A stretch of 64,000 nucleotides of DNA from UBA1672 sp965263215 (GCA_965263215.1 OZ253663.1:2170001-2234000), one strand, 5' to 3'. Counted from the first letter of the stretch, positions 51,412 through 61,293 are shown. Program-made: numbers and translations. The notes: a model not told the origin generated them from the sequence alone.

Positions 51412-52554
51412 ATGAACAAGCTTATTTACCTCGATTACAACGCAACTGCAGCACTTCGTCCCTCTGCCCGAGTCGCGATGCAAGCCGTTTTGAACTGTGA
51501 TAATGCGGCCTATAACGCTTCGGCGGTGCATAGCTATGGTCGGGAGGGACGCAAAATTGTTGAAGATGCCCGCGCACATGTAGCCAAACTGGTTGGCGCG
51601 GACACAAACCAGATCATCTTCAATAGCGGCGCGACCGAGGGAAATAACACAGTTTTAAGGCATTTCGCGGACACCTATCCCAATGAGACAATCCTGATCT
51701 CTGCATCAGAACATCCTTCGATATTAGAACACCAAAACACACTGCCGAACGCACAAATAATTCCTATTAATGATCAAGGGCTTATTGACCTTGGCGCACT
51801 TGAAACTTTACTAAAAGACCATAAAGTCTGTTTGGTGTCTTGCATGTTCGTGAATAACGAAAGTGGTGTGATACAAGACGTTGCGCAAATATCCGCCCTG
51901 ACGCACAAATATGGTGCCCTATTCCACTGTGACGCTGTACAAGCGGCGGGGCGCATTCCCGTTGATATGAAAGAAAACGGCATTGATTTTCTGACAGTAT
52001 CCGCGCACAAAATCGCTGGGCCACAAGGCGTTGGCGCGCTGGCACTGGGCTTATGCGGACAAACCCCGACGTTACTTATAGGCGGCGGGCAAGAAAAGTC
52101 CGCGCGCGCAGGCACAGAAAACGTCGCGGGCATTGCGGGGTTTGGCGCTGCCGCACAAGAATCTTATGAATATATGAATCATTATCAGGCTCTTGAAGGT
52201 TGGCGCGATAAATTAGAAGAGCGCATCACATCAATATCGCCTGATATCATCATTCATGCAAAAGACGAAAAGCGCGTTGCCAACACAAGCTTTTTCAGTC
52301 TCCCTGATACCAATTCCCAAACATTGCTTATGGCATTGGATTTAGAAGGCATTGCAATCAGTAACGGCTCTGCATGCTCCAGTGGAACCGTCAAGCCGAG
52401 CACAACCCTCCTCGCGATGGGACTGGATGAAAAAGTCGCCGCCAGTGCCTTGCGTATTTCGATGGGCTGGGCTACGAAAGAGGACGATATTGATGCATTC
52501 TTAGCCGCGTGGGAAAAAATATATACGCGCCTGCAACATAAAAAAGGGAAATAA
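51412..52554 (+). CDS. Cysteine desulfurase (NifS/IscS family)
   Basis: PLP enzyme taking sulfur from cysteine for Fe-S clusters and thiolated tRNAs. The 380-residue product shows YLDYNATAALRPSA, the PLP-lysine region SAHKIAGPQGVGAL, GAGTEN-like RAGTENVAGI, and the catalytic-Cys loop NGSACSSGTVKPS. The short loop fits class I (IscS/NifS) enzymes. Either this ATG or one 6 bp upstream starts it. It is followed by ferredoxin, 4 bp later. Confidence 0.93.
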   Translation: MNKLIYLDYNATAALRPSARVAMQAVLNCDNAAYNASAVHSYGREGRKIVEDARAHVAKLVGADTNQIIFNSGATEGNNTVLRHFADTYPNETILISASEHPSILEHQNTLPNAQIIPINDQGLIDLGALETLLKDHKVCLVSCMFVNNESGVIQDVAQISALTHKYGALFHCDAVQAAGRIPVDMKENGIDFLTVSAHKIAGPQGVGALALGLCGQTPTLLIGGGQEKSARAGTENVAGIAGFGAAAQESYEYMNHYQALEGWRDKLEERITSISPDIIIHAKDEKRVANTSFFSLPDTNSQTLLMALDLEGIAISNGSACSSGTVKPSTTLLAMGLDEKVAASALRISMGWATKEDDIDAFLAAWEKIYTRLQHKKGK

Positions 52555-52558
52555 GGGC

Positions 52559-52897
52559 ATGGCCGAAATTACAGTCATTCAAAAAGACGGCATAGAAAAA
52601 GCTATAGAAGCCGAAGACGGCTGGTCTTTAATGGAAATTTTGCGCGATGCCGGTTTTGCCGAAATTGAAGGTGCATGCGGTGGTTCTATGGCCTGTGCAA
52701 CCTGTCACATGTACATCCACCCTGACTGGGAAGATAAAGTTACCGCGCAAGACAATGAAAAAACCGAAGAAGAGGAAGACATCCTCGATATCGCGTTTGA
52801 CCTGCATGATCAGTCACGCCTTGGTTGCCAGATCCGCATGAGCGACGATCTGGATGGTTTAATTGTCGCTGTTCCCGGCGCGAAGGTAAAATGGTAG
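52559..52897 (+). CDS. Adrenodoxin-type 2Fe-2S ferredoxin
   Basis: A 112-residue ferredoxin with cluster ligands in GACGGSMACATC (CX5CX2C) and a fourth Cys in GCQIRM, the vertebrate/bacterial adrenodoxin pattern used in Fe-S assembly. It directly follows the cysteine desulfurase gene, which supports a role as the electron donor for cluster biosynthesis. Confidence 0.95.
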   Translation: MAEITVIQKDGIEKAIEAEDGWSLMEILRDAGFAEIEGACGGSMACATCHMYIHPDWEDKVTAQDNEKTEEEEDILDIAFDLHDQSRLGCQIRMSDDLDGLIVAVPGAKVKW

Positions 52898-52903
52898 GCC
52901 GCT

Positions 52904-53188
52904 ATGATCAGGCATATTGTAATGTTCAGCGCAAAGAATCCAGACGACGTTGATGAAATTTATAACGGCTTAAAGATGCTTGAAACCATTGAAGGTGACT
53001 GGCTTCTTAATGTTACAAAAAACAAAAAGGTCGATCAGATCCAAAACGAAATCGATGTTGTCGTCTATGGTGAATTTTCCGACCAAGCCATGTTAGAACA
53101 ATATAAGGCGCACCCGACTTATCAGAAATGCATCACCGTTGTGCGCCCCTTACGTGACAAGCGTATTGCCGTTGATGTCGCGGCCTAA
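52904..53188 (+). CDS. Dabb family stress-responsive A/B barrel protein
   Basis: A 94-residue Dabb-domain protein: IRHIVMFSAKN at the start, a central VVVYGEFSDQAMLEQYKAHP, and HPTYQKCITVV near the end. Such dimeric barrels act in various roles including oxygenase-like chemistry; function here unknown. It completes the operon with cysteine desulfurase and ferredoxin (7-bp gap). Confidence 0.9.
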   Translation: MIRHIVMFSAKNPDDVDEIYNGLKMLETIEGDWLLNVTKNKKVDQIQNEIDVVVYGEFSDQAMLEQYKAHPTYQKCITVVRPLRDKRIAVDVAA

Positions 53189-53270
53189 AAGAGCACCCGC
53201 AACATATAAATTATTTGACACAAACACTTATAATCATTCATCTTAACTTTAGAATTTATAATAATAATTC

Positions 53271-54002
53271 ATGGGTGATATGAAAGATTCTGCGTTTATT
53301 ACGTCTGACAATTTACCTGATTTGACCGCGGCCTTCGCACAATCTGTCAAATCGGCAGGAATTAGATCGCCCGAAGATGAGCTTAAAGTTTCTATTATTG
53401 GTGAACCCGGCGTCGGGAAATCATATATTGCCACCAAACTAGCCGAAGGAATTTTAGGATCCCACATGCACACAATGGAGCAATCCGTTGAGCGCGATAA
53501 CATGCACGATCTTATTTTATGGTCTGTTCACACCAACGAACATCAAGAAATCATTCAATATGACGAAGCATCACTGCGTTTTGTTGATCAGGATTACCAT
53601 GATTTTGTCGCCGCAGAGCAAGGCAAAACCCCTGTACCGAAACGTATTTTCCCTGGCGTTACGTTTGTTGAACACCCAAATGCGGATACTGAAGAAGATT
53701 CTGATATTGTTGTTCGGGTCAAATTCTCTGAGATGCAGAGACAAGAATTACATCGTATTCACAAAGAAATAGAACATGGCGGATACGACCTCGAATCCAA
53801 GAAGCAAGAATTGGCCGATATTGCCGCGCAAGGCTGTATGATGGAGATTGAAACCCAAGGTTTCCGTGTTGATGACACGCCGCTCATTGAATTTTTTGAC
53901 CGTCAGAATAATACCGATGACGAGGATCTCAGCGTACCCGTTTACATGCTAGACGATGATGATGCAGAATTAGGTGATTATGCTGGCATCCACCCTGATT
54001 AA
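53271..54002 (+). CDS. P-loop ATPase-like protein, possibly divergent TsaE
   Basis: A 243-residue protein with a Walker A motif GEPGVGKS (residues 44-51). Beyond it, EIIQYDEASLRFVDQDY (93-109) and PGVTFVEHPN (128-137) recall the TsaE pattern of a YHFDLYRL-like strand followed by an IEWPE-like segment. TsaE is the ATPase of t6A37 synthesis. The protein is longer than typical TsaE and has an acidic C-terminal tail, so a paralogue or an unrelated P-loop protein is equally possible. Confidence 0.55.
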   Translation: MGDMKDSAFITSDNLPDLTAAFAQSVKSAGIRSPEDELKVSIIGEPGVGKSYIATKLAEGILGSHMHTMEQSVERDNMHDLILWSVHTNEHQEIIQYDEASLRFVDQDYHDFVAAEQGKTPVPKRIFPGVTFVEHPNADTEEDSDIVVRVKFSEMQRQELHRIHKEIEHGGYDLESKKQELADIAAQGCMMEIETQGFRVDDTPLIEFFDRQNNTDDEDLSVPVYMLDDDDAELGDYAGIHPD

Positions 54003-54021
54003 TCTTCAATGAATCCTTGAT

Positions 54022-54864
54022 CTATTCGGGCTCGAACACAGGATCTAAATTCACACGCAGCCTAAGTGCGACAACTGCGGGTGTTACATTTTCAATAGCG
54101 GGTATGCCACCAAACTGCGCATTTATAATTTGATCTTCACGCCCCAAACGAATGTAAGGAAAAGCAGACGGCACAACATCTTCTGCGTATCCTGTCACCG
54201 CGCCTACATCCAATCCGGCACCTAAAAACTTTTCACGATTTGTTTCTGCGCCCGCGCCCAGATAAACAGAAATACCGTGGATGCTATTTTTGTAAATTCC
54301 TGCTGCCGCATGGAAATTATTATTCAAACGGTATTCCGCGCCAATACCCGGGTTAAATTCATTATAAGGTTCGTCCGTAACGGTTGGAATTTTTACTTCC
54401 AGATCACCCAACTGTGGGAATTGATCGGCCAAATCTCCGAACACATCACCAAAGTCCAAAGTTTCGACACTTTCCACCTGATAGGTGCGCGCACCAATAT
54501 GCCTTGAGCCTGAGGTTAAAACCACGTTCCAACGCTCCCACCCTTCCAATTTATCATCATCTTGATTTTGCGATTGCGGCTTCACAATATCATCCCATGA
54601 AATCGGCGTGGCTTGGGGGTCATCCATCATCGAAGGCTGGCTTAATATCGTTATAGCCTTCGGGTTTTCAGTATCCAACGTATCTTTTGAATGTGTCTCA
54701 GGCGCTTCTTGTGCCATTGCACCAAAGGACATCAAACCGGCAAAGCTGGTCAGTAAAAACTGACGATTCATGTGCGCCCGCGCTGTGCTTAAGGCACTGC
54801 CCAACGCGCTACCGCCACTTGCGGAAGAATCTATTTCGGATTGAATGTCGTGATCACTACTCAT
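54022..54864 (-). CDS. Outer-membrane beta-barrel-like protein
   Basis: A 280-residue protein with a signal-peptide-like stretch (RQFLLTSFAGLMSFGAMAQEA) preceded by about 31 low-complexity residues; translation from the ATG at 54771 would give a standard signal peptide. The mature part has glycine-rich strands (FNPGIGAEYRLNNNFHAAAG, SIHGISVYLGAGAE, VGAVTGY), the signature of small outer-membrane barrels that recur near phage-like and envelope genes. Function unknown. Confidence 0.62.
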   Translation of the reverse strand: MSSDHDIQSEIDSSASGGSALGSALSTARAHMNRQFLLTSFAGLMSFGAMAQEAPETHSKDTLDTENPKAITILSQPSMMDDPQATPISWDDIVKPQSQNQDDDKLEGWERWNVVLTSGSRHIGARTYQVESVETLDFGDVFGDLADQFPQLGDLEVKIPTVTDEPYNEFNPGIGAEYRLNNNFHAAAGIYKNSIHGISVYLGAGAETNREKFLGAGLDVGAVTGYAEDVVPSAFPYIRLGREDQIINAQFGGIPAIENVTPAVVALRLRVNLDPVFEPE

Positions 54865-54881
54865 GGTTATGATTATAACTC

Positions 54882-55802
54882 TTACATATCATGATCTGCA
54901 AAATCTTGTTCGGAAACATCAACCGGACGGCCATTTTGCGTAACATGAATTACAGGAATGCTCTTAATTGTTTCAATGCCTTCATCAACATAATTATCAA
55001 GCTGCGCCAATAATCCATCGTAATATCCAGTGGTATTATCAATCACCATCGGGATATTTTTATCCTCTACCAATGCTTGCGACGCCTGTGCCAATGCCAC
55101 AATACCGGCATCATCTGCGAGTTTATTTTCGTGAGCACGCCTTGAAAAACCGGGTGCCTCATCCGCACGATCACGGCGCACAAAGCGGTCTTCGGCCTTG
55201 TCCTTACTCCATCGTTGGGCATAATCATATTCGGGTGTGCCAATCGCATTATACAAATCAATAATCGGTACAACTTCTTCAACACTGTCAACGACATGGA
55301 CATGCTCTACACGGTTGCCGGGGAAGTTATGCATTAACCGACTTTCTTTAAGCGTATCAAGCTGCTCTTTCAGGCCATTATAAAAACCAGACTCATTAAC
55401 GACAATCAACGGCGTGCCACGGCGCGCAAGGTGCATTGCCTGATCAAGTTCTTCCAAACCGCCTTGCATCAAAACAGCCACGTCCGCACGCGTATCTAAA
55501 GATTTCTTAACGCCCTTGCGTCCTTCAACAATGACACGTTCAATCAAATCATCATTCGTATTTGGGGGATGTGGGACAAACGGCGATGACCCGGGGTCAG
55601 AATAAACATTCACAACCTTGCCTTCATTATGCAACGCGCCAATCATAACGTCACCTTTGATACTATCCAGATCACCGGGCAAGATCACAGTCATGCCCTG
55701 CCCTGCAAGAATATCGCCCAAAGCGCGACCATCATCACAAAACGAGTCACTCTTTGACGTCGAGCTCGCCATCACAGCTATTTTTTGAACATTACCACTC
55801 AC
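54882..55802 (-). CDS. LOG-like (lysine-decarboxylase-fold) protein with degenerate motif and internal repeat
   Basis: A 306-residue protein with two Rossmann-type halves. Residues 100-150 (ADVAVLMQGGLEELDQA, then GTPLIVVNESGFYNGLKEQL) match LOG nucleotide-phosphate hydrolases, but the PGGxGTxxE signature has become QGGLEELD, losing Pro and the GT pair. Residues 230-275 repeat the last strand and helix (VIDNTTGYYDGLLAQLD). Catalysis is therefore doubtful. GTG start after AAGGGG. Real LOG enzymes release cytokinin-type bases from nucleotides. Confidence 0.62.
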   Translation of the reverse strand: MSGNVQKIAVMASSTSKSDSFCDDGRALGDILAGQGMTVILPGDLDSIKGDVMIGALHNEGKVVNVYSDPGSSPFVPHPPNTNDDLIERVIVEGRKGVKKSLDTRADVAVLMQGGLEELDQAMHLARRGTPLIVVNESGFYNGLKEQLDTLKESRLMHNFPGNRVEHVHVVDSVEEVVPIIDLYNAIGTPEYDYAQRWSKDKAEDRFVRRDRADEAPGFSRRAHENKLADDAGIVALAQASQALVEDKNIPMVIDNTTGYYDGLLAQLDNYVDEGIETIKSIPVIHVTQNGRPVDVSEQDFADHDM

Positions 55803-55895
55803 AACAATCCCCTTAATAATATTTTTTATTCTTATACATAAGTCATAGCGCGTTTTGACAGAATGTTCAAATTTTTGTTGATTTCAATAATAATA

Positions 55896-57263
55896 TTATA
55901 GGCGGGAACACCAAAATTGATACATCCCCTTGAACGCATTGGGATTTTCCTGCTCATAACCATGCCATCCATCAAGCGTATCAAAGCGTTTTGGATGATG
56001 GTCAAATGCTTCAAATTTTAGCCCTAATTCATTCAGCGCGCTCTGAATTTTCGGAATGGTAAAACGGTGTTCCTGCGCATGAAAAATAAGATCGCGGCAA
56101 TCGGACAGGCTGTAAAAATCACGGCGCGTTGTGACGGCCTTGGCCGCATGATCATGGGGTAAAGCGTTGATATATTCCCGCGCCGCTTTGATGCCCGCAT
56201 GATCGGGTTTAAATCCTTGCTCCTTAATCACTTCGCGCGCGGCGACAACATCACGGCGGCCAATTTCACTATACAGACCGATATGCATCCGCCCATCGGG
56301 CTTTAATTTTTGCAACAAGCACCGCCATCCTGCGACAGGGTCATCCATGTGGTGCAACACGCCCGAGCTTTCGATGACGTCAAACGCCTGATCAAGTGCA
56401 TCAAGATTAAGGATATCCGCCTGATAGAAAGAAATATTCTTCAGCCCCAACGCCCACGCTTTGTTCTTGGCATAGCTCAAACTCGCGCGGCTCAGATCAA
56501 TGGCGGTTATCTTGGCATTCGGATACAGCATCGCCGTACCACACAGACCAAACCCCGTACCGCACCCCGCAATCAAATGATTATGTGTTTTGCCGAGATT
56601 GGATTTCGGCGCGGATTGCACGTGAATGCTGCTCCAACGCGGATATGGATTTTCCTCGTAATGGCTGCGCACTTTTTGGGAAACATCATCATCCACGCCC
56701 CCAAACGATACGATACTCTCATCAATCTCAGGGGGGTTGATATCCTTCAGGGTATCACTGAACACATGCTCTACCCGTGCGCAATAGGCATCAAAGGCGG
56801 CGTTGAATGCCGCGTTGCTGCTCTCCTCCCGAAGGCGCAGAAGAAGGTTTTCAAAGCCCGTATCATAAACGGTTATTTTCTTAAGGCCTTCCAACAAAAA
56901 CGGATCATTCAGACTTTCCCGAAGCCACCCTTGAAATGTCGGATCACATTGAATAAGGGAATGCCATGCCTGCGATAAATCTTGATAATCTACCCCCTCC
57001 TCTGTCAGGCATATCATCACGAGCTCTTTCAACTTGGGATTGAAGCTCTCAAATCTTATGTTTTTCAAAACATGCGCCAAACGCACTTTATGATCGTGAT
57101 TGTCGGGGTCTGCGGTGACGGCCTTCGCAAAAAATTCCAACGCGCGCTGTATGTCACCTTGTTTATAGGCCATTGCCCCCAACGCAGCATAATCATTGTT
57201 GGAAAGCTTACCCGTGACGGTTTTTTTGTTTTTTTCGCGCGCACGTCTTTGTTTGCGGTTCAT
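55896..57263 (-). CDS. TPR-containing SAM-dependent methyltransferase
   Basis: A 455-residue protein with N-terminal TPR-like repeats (about residues 25-65), a middle helical region, and a class I SAM fold from about residue 230: LIAGCGTGFGLCGTA (motif I), ITAIDLSRASLSYA (post-I) and VIESSGVLHHMDDP (motif IV). The ESSGVLHHM motif is typical of small-molecule methyltransferases. Target unknown. Confidence 0.8.
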   Translation of the reverse strand: MNRKQRRAREKNKKTVTGKLSNNDYAALGAMAYKQGDIQRALEFFAKAVTADPDNHDHKVRLAHVLKNIRFESFNPKLKELVMICLTEEGVDYQDLSQAWHSLIQCDPTFQGWLRESLNDPFLLEGLKKITVYDTGFENLLLRLREESSNAAFNAAFDAYCARVEHVFSDTLKDINPPEIDESIVSFGGVDDDVSQKVRSHYEENPYPRWSSIHVQSAPKSNLGKTHNHLIAGCGTGFGLCGTAMLYPNAKITAIDLSRASLSYAKNKAWALGLKNISFYQADILNLDALDQAFDVIESSGVLHHMDDPVAGWRCLLQKLKPDGRMHIGLYSEIGRRDVVAAREVIKEQGFKPDHAGIKAAREYINALPHDHAAKAVTTRRDFYSLSDCRDLIFHAQEHRFTIPKIQSALNELGLKFEAFDHHPKRFDTLDGWHGYEQENPNAFKGMYQFWCSRL

Positions 57264-57400
57264 AACTGTCTTTCACCTGTGTTGCCAGCACACAACACAT
57301 AGCATAAATGAGACCTAATCCAATCCCCATGTTTGCCTTATACGCTCATGCGGGATTTTGGTTTTACAAATCTAGATTAAGAAAGATTACTTTTTGAACG

Positions 57401-58432
57401 TTACTTTTTATCTATAAAGCTCCTGATCAGACTCTGAGACTTTTGATAAATATCGCTCCAATCCTTTAAATTTTTTGCATTGAAGGAAACCTGAAATAAC
57501 GCAATATTAGGCACTTCCATAAACATTGCACATACATCGCCTTCACAGCCGATGAAAACCTTTTTCATATTCTGTTCAATCGGCACACCTATCATCGCGT
57601 CCGCTGTAATCATTCCTTTACCTTTTGGATTTGGGACACTCAGTTCTCCAGAAGTAATATCCAAACCAAATTCTTGTGTTTTTGTGACGGGTGCACGTGA
57701 ATTCTTTATAACTTTACCAAGTACAGTTTCAATTAATTCATTATTGAAAACTACTTGCTGATTCTTCATCTGCAGTACAACAGCCTTATTATTTACTCTA
57801 GGATTAAAACTAGCACCTCCAACGTAATACACCACTTGGCCAGACTGTAACTGTGATGTCTTTTTGCCGGAAATTGGCGGCGGTTTCATATCAGGTAACA
57901 TTGCCACAAGATTAATTTGGGACATTTCTGTTCCAAAAAACGAAACCCCCAGATCTTTATTCATATTTTTCTTCAAATAAGGCTGTGGAATCGCAAGCTT
58001 AATCACTTGGCTCCCCCCTTCCTCTTTGATCTCAACAGAAACGGTTGCATTTTCTAAATGGTTAAGCGCCCAATTGTGTATCTGTTTTTTAAATAATGTT
58101 GGTGACAGAAGCAAGATCGCGACAACACAAATAGCAACCCATGATCCTGTACTAGACGCAGGTTGCGACGCAACCTCTCCTTCCCCAAGCTCGTGAACTA
58201 GTTGATGTGCTTTACGGATATTACTTTTACCTACAAAAGCATAGGCAATAGCAAAAGCAACAAAATATGTTATCCATGCACCATAAAAAAGCCAAAAAAC
58301 CCCTTTTCCAGTCAAAAATTTTGCGATGCCTATACCAGTTGTCAGTGCCAACGCGAAATGAAACGACGACTTTACCCGTCCTTTAGAAATAGACTTATTT
58401 AAAGCCTCAAGTTGTTTTTCTTTTTTAATCAT
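57401..58432 (-). CDS. Membrane protein of unknown function
   Basis: A 343-residue protein with about three hydrophobic segments in the first 120 residues (LALTTGIGIAKFL; YFVAFAIAYAFVG; WVAICVVAILLLSPTLF) and a soluble C-terminal domain with two cysteines (GCEGDVC). No family recognised. It overlaps the icd stop by 8 bp and begins at ATG 58432. Confidence 0.66.
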   Translation of the reverse strand: MIKKEKQLEALNKSISKGRVKSSFHFALALTTGIGIAKFLTGKGVFWLFYGAWITYFVAFAIAYAFVGKSNIRKAHQLVHELGEGEVASQPASSTGSWVAICVVAILLLSPTLFKKQIHNWALNHLENATVSVEIKEEGGSQVIKLAIPQPYLKKNMNKDLGVSFFGTEMSQINLVAMLPDMKPPPISGKKTSQLQSGQVVYYVGGASFNPRVNNKAVVLQMKNQQVVFNNELIETVLGKVIKNSRAPVTKTQEFGLDITSGELSVPNPKGKGMITADAMIGVPIEQNMKKVFIGCEGDVCAMFMEVPNIALFQVSFNAKNLKDWSDIYQKSQSLIRSFIDKK

Positions 58433-59648
58433 CACTACCCATCGCTTTATCCAGATTTTCGCGGAGTTTATCGAGGAATTCTTGCGTCGTCAGGAATTTC
58501 TGATCCGCACCAACAAGCAGCGCGAGGTCTTTCGTCATAAAGCCTTGCTCCACCGTTTGCACACAGACACGCTCCAGCGTTTCACAGAACTCCACGAGCG
58601 CGTCGTTGTTATCAAACTTACCGCGATATTTCAGGCCGCTTGTCCATGCAAAAATACTGGCAATCGGGTTGGTGGAGGTCGGTTTACCTTCCTGATGCAA
58701 ACGATAATGGCGCGTGACCGTGCCGTGCGCGGCCTCCGCCTCAACGGTTTTCCCGTCAGGGGTCAGCAAGACAGAGGTCATCAGGCCGAGCGAGCCGAAC
58801 CCCTGCGCCACGATGTCTGACTGCACATCACCGTCATAATTCTTACACGCCCAGACAAACCCGCCCTTTGACTTGATCGCCTGTGCCACCATGTCATCAA
58901 TCAGGCGGTGCTCATACCATAGCTCACGCTTATCGAATTCGGCCTTAAATTCCTCATCAAAGACGCGCTGGAAAATCTCTATAAACCGTCCGTCATATTG
59001 TTTCAGGATGGTGTTTTTAGTCGACATATAAACGGGGTAATTCTGCAGCAGGCCATAATTAAAACTGGAACGGGCGAAGCCCTCAATGCTCTCATCCAGA
59101 TTATACATGCCCATCGCCACGCCGGATGATGGAAAGTCAAAAATCTCCCACTCCTGCGCTTCACCGCCATCTTTGGGTGTGAACACCATTTTCAGCGTGC
59201 CTTGCTCCTTAATCTTCATATCGGTGGCTTTGTATTGATCACCAAAGGCATGGCGACCAACAATGATGGGGTTTTCCCACCCTGGCACGTAGCGCGGGAC
59301 ATTCCCGCAGATAATCGGCGCGCGGAAAATCGTGCCACCAAGGATATTACGGATCGTGCCGTTCGGGGATCTCCACATTTTCTTCAGGCCAAACTCCTCC
59401 ACCCGTGCCTCATCGGGGGTGATGGTCGCGCATTTAATGCCGACGCCATGTTTTTGAATGGCATGGGCGGCGTCAATCGTCACCTGATCATCTGTTGCAT
59501 CACGGTTTTGAATGGAGAGATCATAATATTCCAGATCAACATCCAGATACGGTAAAATCAGGCTCTCCTTAATGAATGCCCAGATGATGCGGGTCATTTC
59601 ATCCCCGTCAATTTCTACGACCGGTGTATCGACTTTGATTTTTGCCAT
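58425..59648 (-). CDS. icd: NADP-dependent isocitrate dehydrogenase
   Basis: Oxidatively decarboxylates isocitrate to 2-oxoglutarate, producing NADPH. The 407-residue product is of the dimeric eukaryotic-like type common in alphaproteobacteria: VVEIDGDEMTRIIW at the start, GTIFRAPIICGNVPR, YEHRLIDDMVAQ, NYDGDVQSDIVAQGFGSLGL and EAAHGTVTRHYR. GAGGA precedes the ATG. Confidence 0.97.
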   Translation of the reverse strand: MAKIKVDTPVVEIDGDEMTRIIWAFIKESLILPYLDVDLEYYDLSIQNRDATDDQVTIDAAHAIQKHGVGIKCATITPDEARVEEFGLKKMWRSPNGTIRNILGGTIFRAPIICGNVPRYVPGWENPIIVGRHAFGDQYKATDMKIKEQGTLKMVFTPKDGGEAQEWEIFDFPSSGVAMGMYNLDESIEGFARSSFNYGLLQNYPVYMSTKNTILKQYDGRFIEIFQRVFDEEFKAEFDKRELWYEHRLIDDMVAQAIKSKGGFVWACKNYDGDVQSDIVAQGFGSLGLMTSVLLTPDGKTVEAEAAHGTVTRHYRLHQEGKPTSTNPIASIFAWTSGLKYRGKFDNNDALVEFCETLERVCVQTVEQGFMTKDLALLVGADQKFLTTQEFLDKLRENLDKAMGSDD

Positions 59649-59730
59649 GATGTGCGAATCCTCTTTGATGTGATTGGTGTAAGCAATCTATCATAGGGGC
59701 ACAGAAGGAAAAATAGGTTTTATGGGAGAA

Positions 59731-60756
59731 TTAGCGCAAAACGTGACTGTATAATTCCATCACGTTTTTCTTGAACACCTCGCGGGTGAAGCCTTCTTGA
59801 TAGGCTTTCATGCCGTTCTCGATGACGTGTTTTTGGAGATCATCCTCTTTAATCATACGGTTTAGTGCCTCAGTCAGCGCGGGCACGTCGTCAATCTCAA
59901 CGATCAGGCCGTTTTCCTCATTCTTCACATAGGCTTTTGGCCCCGCTGCCTTGGCGGTGACGAGCGGTTTGCCTGTGCCCCATGCCTCAATGACGACTGC
60001 GCCGAACGGCTCATAGCGGGATGGAAACGCCACAATATCACAAGTGGCAAGCAAGTTTTCCCGATCATTCCGCCAACCGAGGAAACGCACGCGATCTTCC
60101 AGTTTCAAATCTTTCATTTGTTGCTTGAGCTGTTGCTCTATCGGCCCTGCGCCCGCAATCCAAAGATAGGCTTCCGGCACGTTCACAAGAGATTCCAGTA
60201 GTACATCCAACCCCTTTTTCTCATGCAGCCGCGCGAGCGCAAGCAGGAGCGGCGCATCATCGGGTGTATCAAACTCCGCGCGGTCAATCGGCGTGCCCTG
60301 ATCAAATTCCGCATAGATATGGAGCAAAAACGCCTTATCCGCAGGCACGCCATTTGCGACGATGTGATCGACAATGTCCTGCGTCACAGCCGCGTGATAT
60401 TCGCAATGCACGAAACGCGAAGGCTTGTAATACCCGCCGTACCAGCCAATATTCACATGGTCACCGGCTTGGGAGAACATACCCGCACGCCCCATCCAAT
60501 GATGGACGATGTCGGGTTGAAACTCCTTAATATGCTTTTTGATTTTCGCGGCGGTCGGGAATTTAAATGTTTTATTAAATGATGCGGTTTCAAGCGGGAT
60601 ACCGCGCCCCTTAATAACGCCTAGTTTATGATCGTTATTGGCGCGGGTAATCACGCGTTGCTGCACATCCGTTTCATCCAAAGCCTCGACCGCGTCAACG
60701 AAGAACGTCTCTGCCCCGCCTACGCTATCCCCTGCCATCGCGTGTAGAATTTTCAT
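59731..60756 (-). CDS. Glycosyltransferase family 4 protein
   Basis: A 341-residue GT-B protein: MKILHAMAGDSVGGAETFF at the N-terminus, a central LLALARLHEKKGLDVLLESL (donor-binding) and the EX7E-type segment PFGAVVIEAWGTGKPLV. Such enzymes add sugars to LPS or capsule. The ATG at 60756 gives the canonical N-terminus; the frame opens seven codons earlier. Confidence 0.9.
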   Translation of the reverse strand: MKILHAMAGDSVGGAETFFVDAVEALDETDVQQRVITRANNDHKLGVIKGRGIPLETASFNKTFKFPTAAKIKKHIKEFQPDIVHHWMGRAGMFSQAGDHVNIGWYGGYYKPSRFVHCEYHAAVTQDIVDHIVANGVPADKAFLLHIYAEFDQGTPIDRAEFDTPDDAPLLLALARLHEKKGLDVLLESLVNVPEAYLWIAGAGPIEQQLKQQMKDLKLEDRVRFLGWRNDRENLLATCDIVAFPSRYEPFGAVVIEAWGTGKPLVTAKAAGPKAYVKNEENGLIVEIDDVPALTEALNRMIKEDDLQKHVIENGMKAYQEGFTREVFKKNVMELYSHVLR

Positions 60757-60801
60757 ATATTGCCTATAAATTTTCACTGGATTCTTACAGAAACTAATGA
60801 G

Positions 60802-61233
60802 TTATTTCTTATATCCATGGATAATAATATGTTCGTCAGTCAATTCAATTGGTAACTTCCCCAATTTATTTAGCGCCTTAAGTAACTCGTTACTAGCTTC
60901 CTCTGAAATACTCACAGCGCCAGTTTTAGGATTTCTATAATTTTCTTTTCTCTTAATACGGATAGCAAAAATATCCCTGTAATCACAAGGGCCTCCACCG
61001 AAACCTCCATCTTGTATAAAGTCATCTTCTAATAAATTAATTGGAGGTACGCCTGTTTGCCGAAACTCTTCTTCATCTCTAACAAATGCTACCTCGATAG
61101 GGAAACCTGCTTTTTGTTGATATAAAACTATCAAAATCTCACGCCATTTTGTGTTGTTCATCAAAGATACACTGTATCTCGATATAGCTCTTTGAGTTCT
61201 TTCATTGACTTTGCTCGCCCAATCATTTTCCAT
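60802..61233 (-). CDS. Uncharacterised 143-residue protein, possibly DUF6678-like
   Basis: A soluble protein with the segment NNTKWREILIVLYQ followed by an IEVAFVRDEE strand, recalling small DUF6678 proteins of unknown function. The resemblance is by eye only. It lies upstream of the glycosyltransferase with 45 bp between them. Confidence 0.6.
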   Translation of the reverse strand: MENDWASKVNERTQRAISRYSVSLMNNTKWREILIVLYQQKAGFPIEVAFVRDEEEFRQTGVPPINLLEDDFIQDGGFGGGPCDYRDIFAIRIKRKENYRNPKTGAVSISEEASNELLKALNKLGKLPIELTDEHIIIHGYKK

Positions 61234-61293
61234 ATTTTACTCTTATCACATTATTCAATTAGCATTTTAAGCCTAAGCAATCTCGCAAGATAA

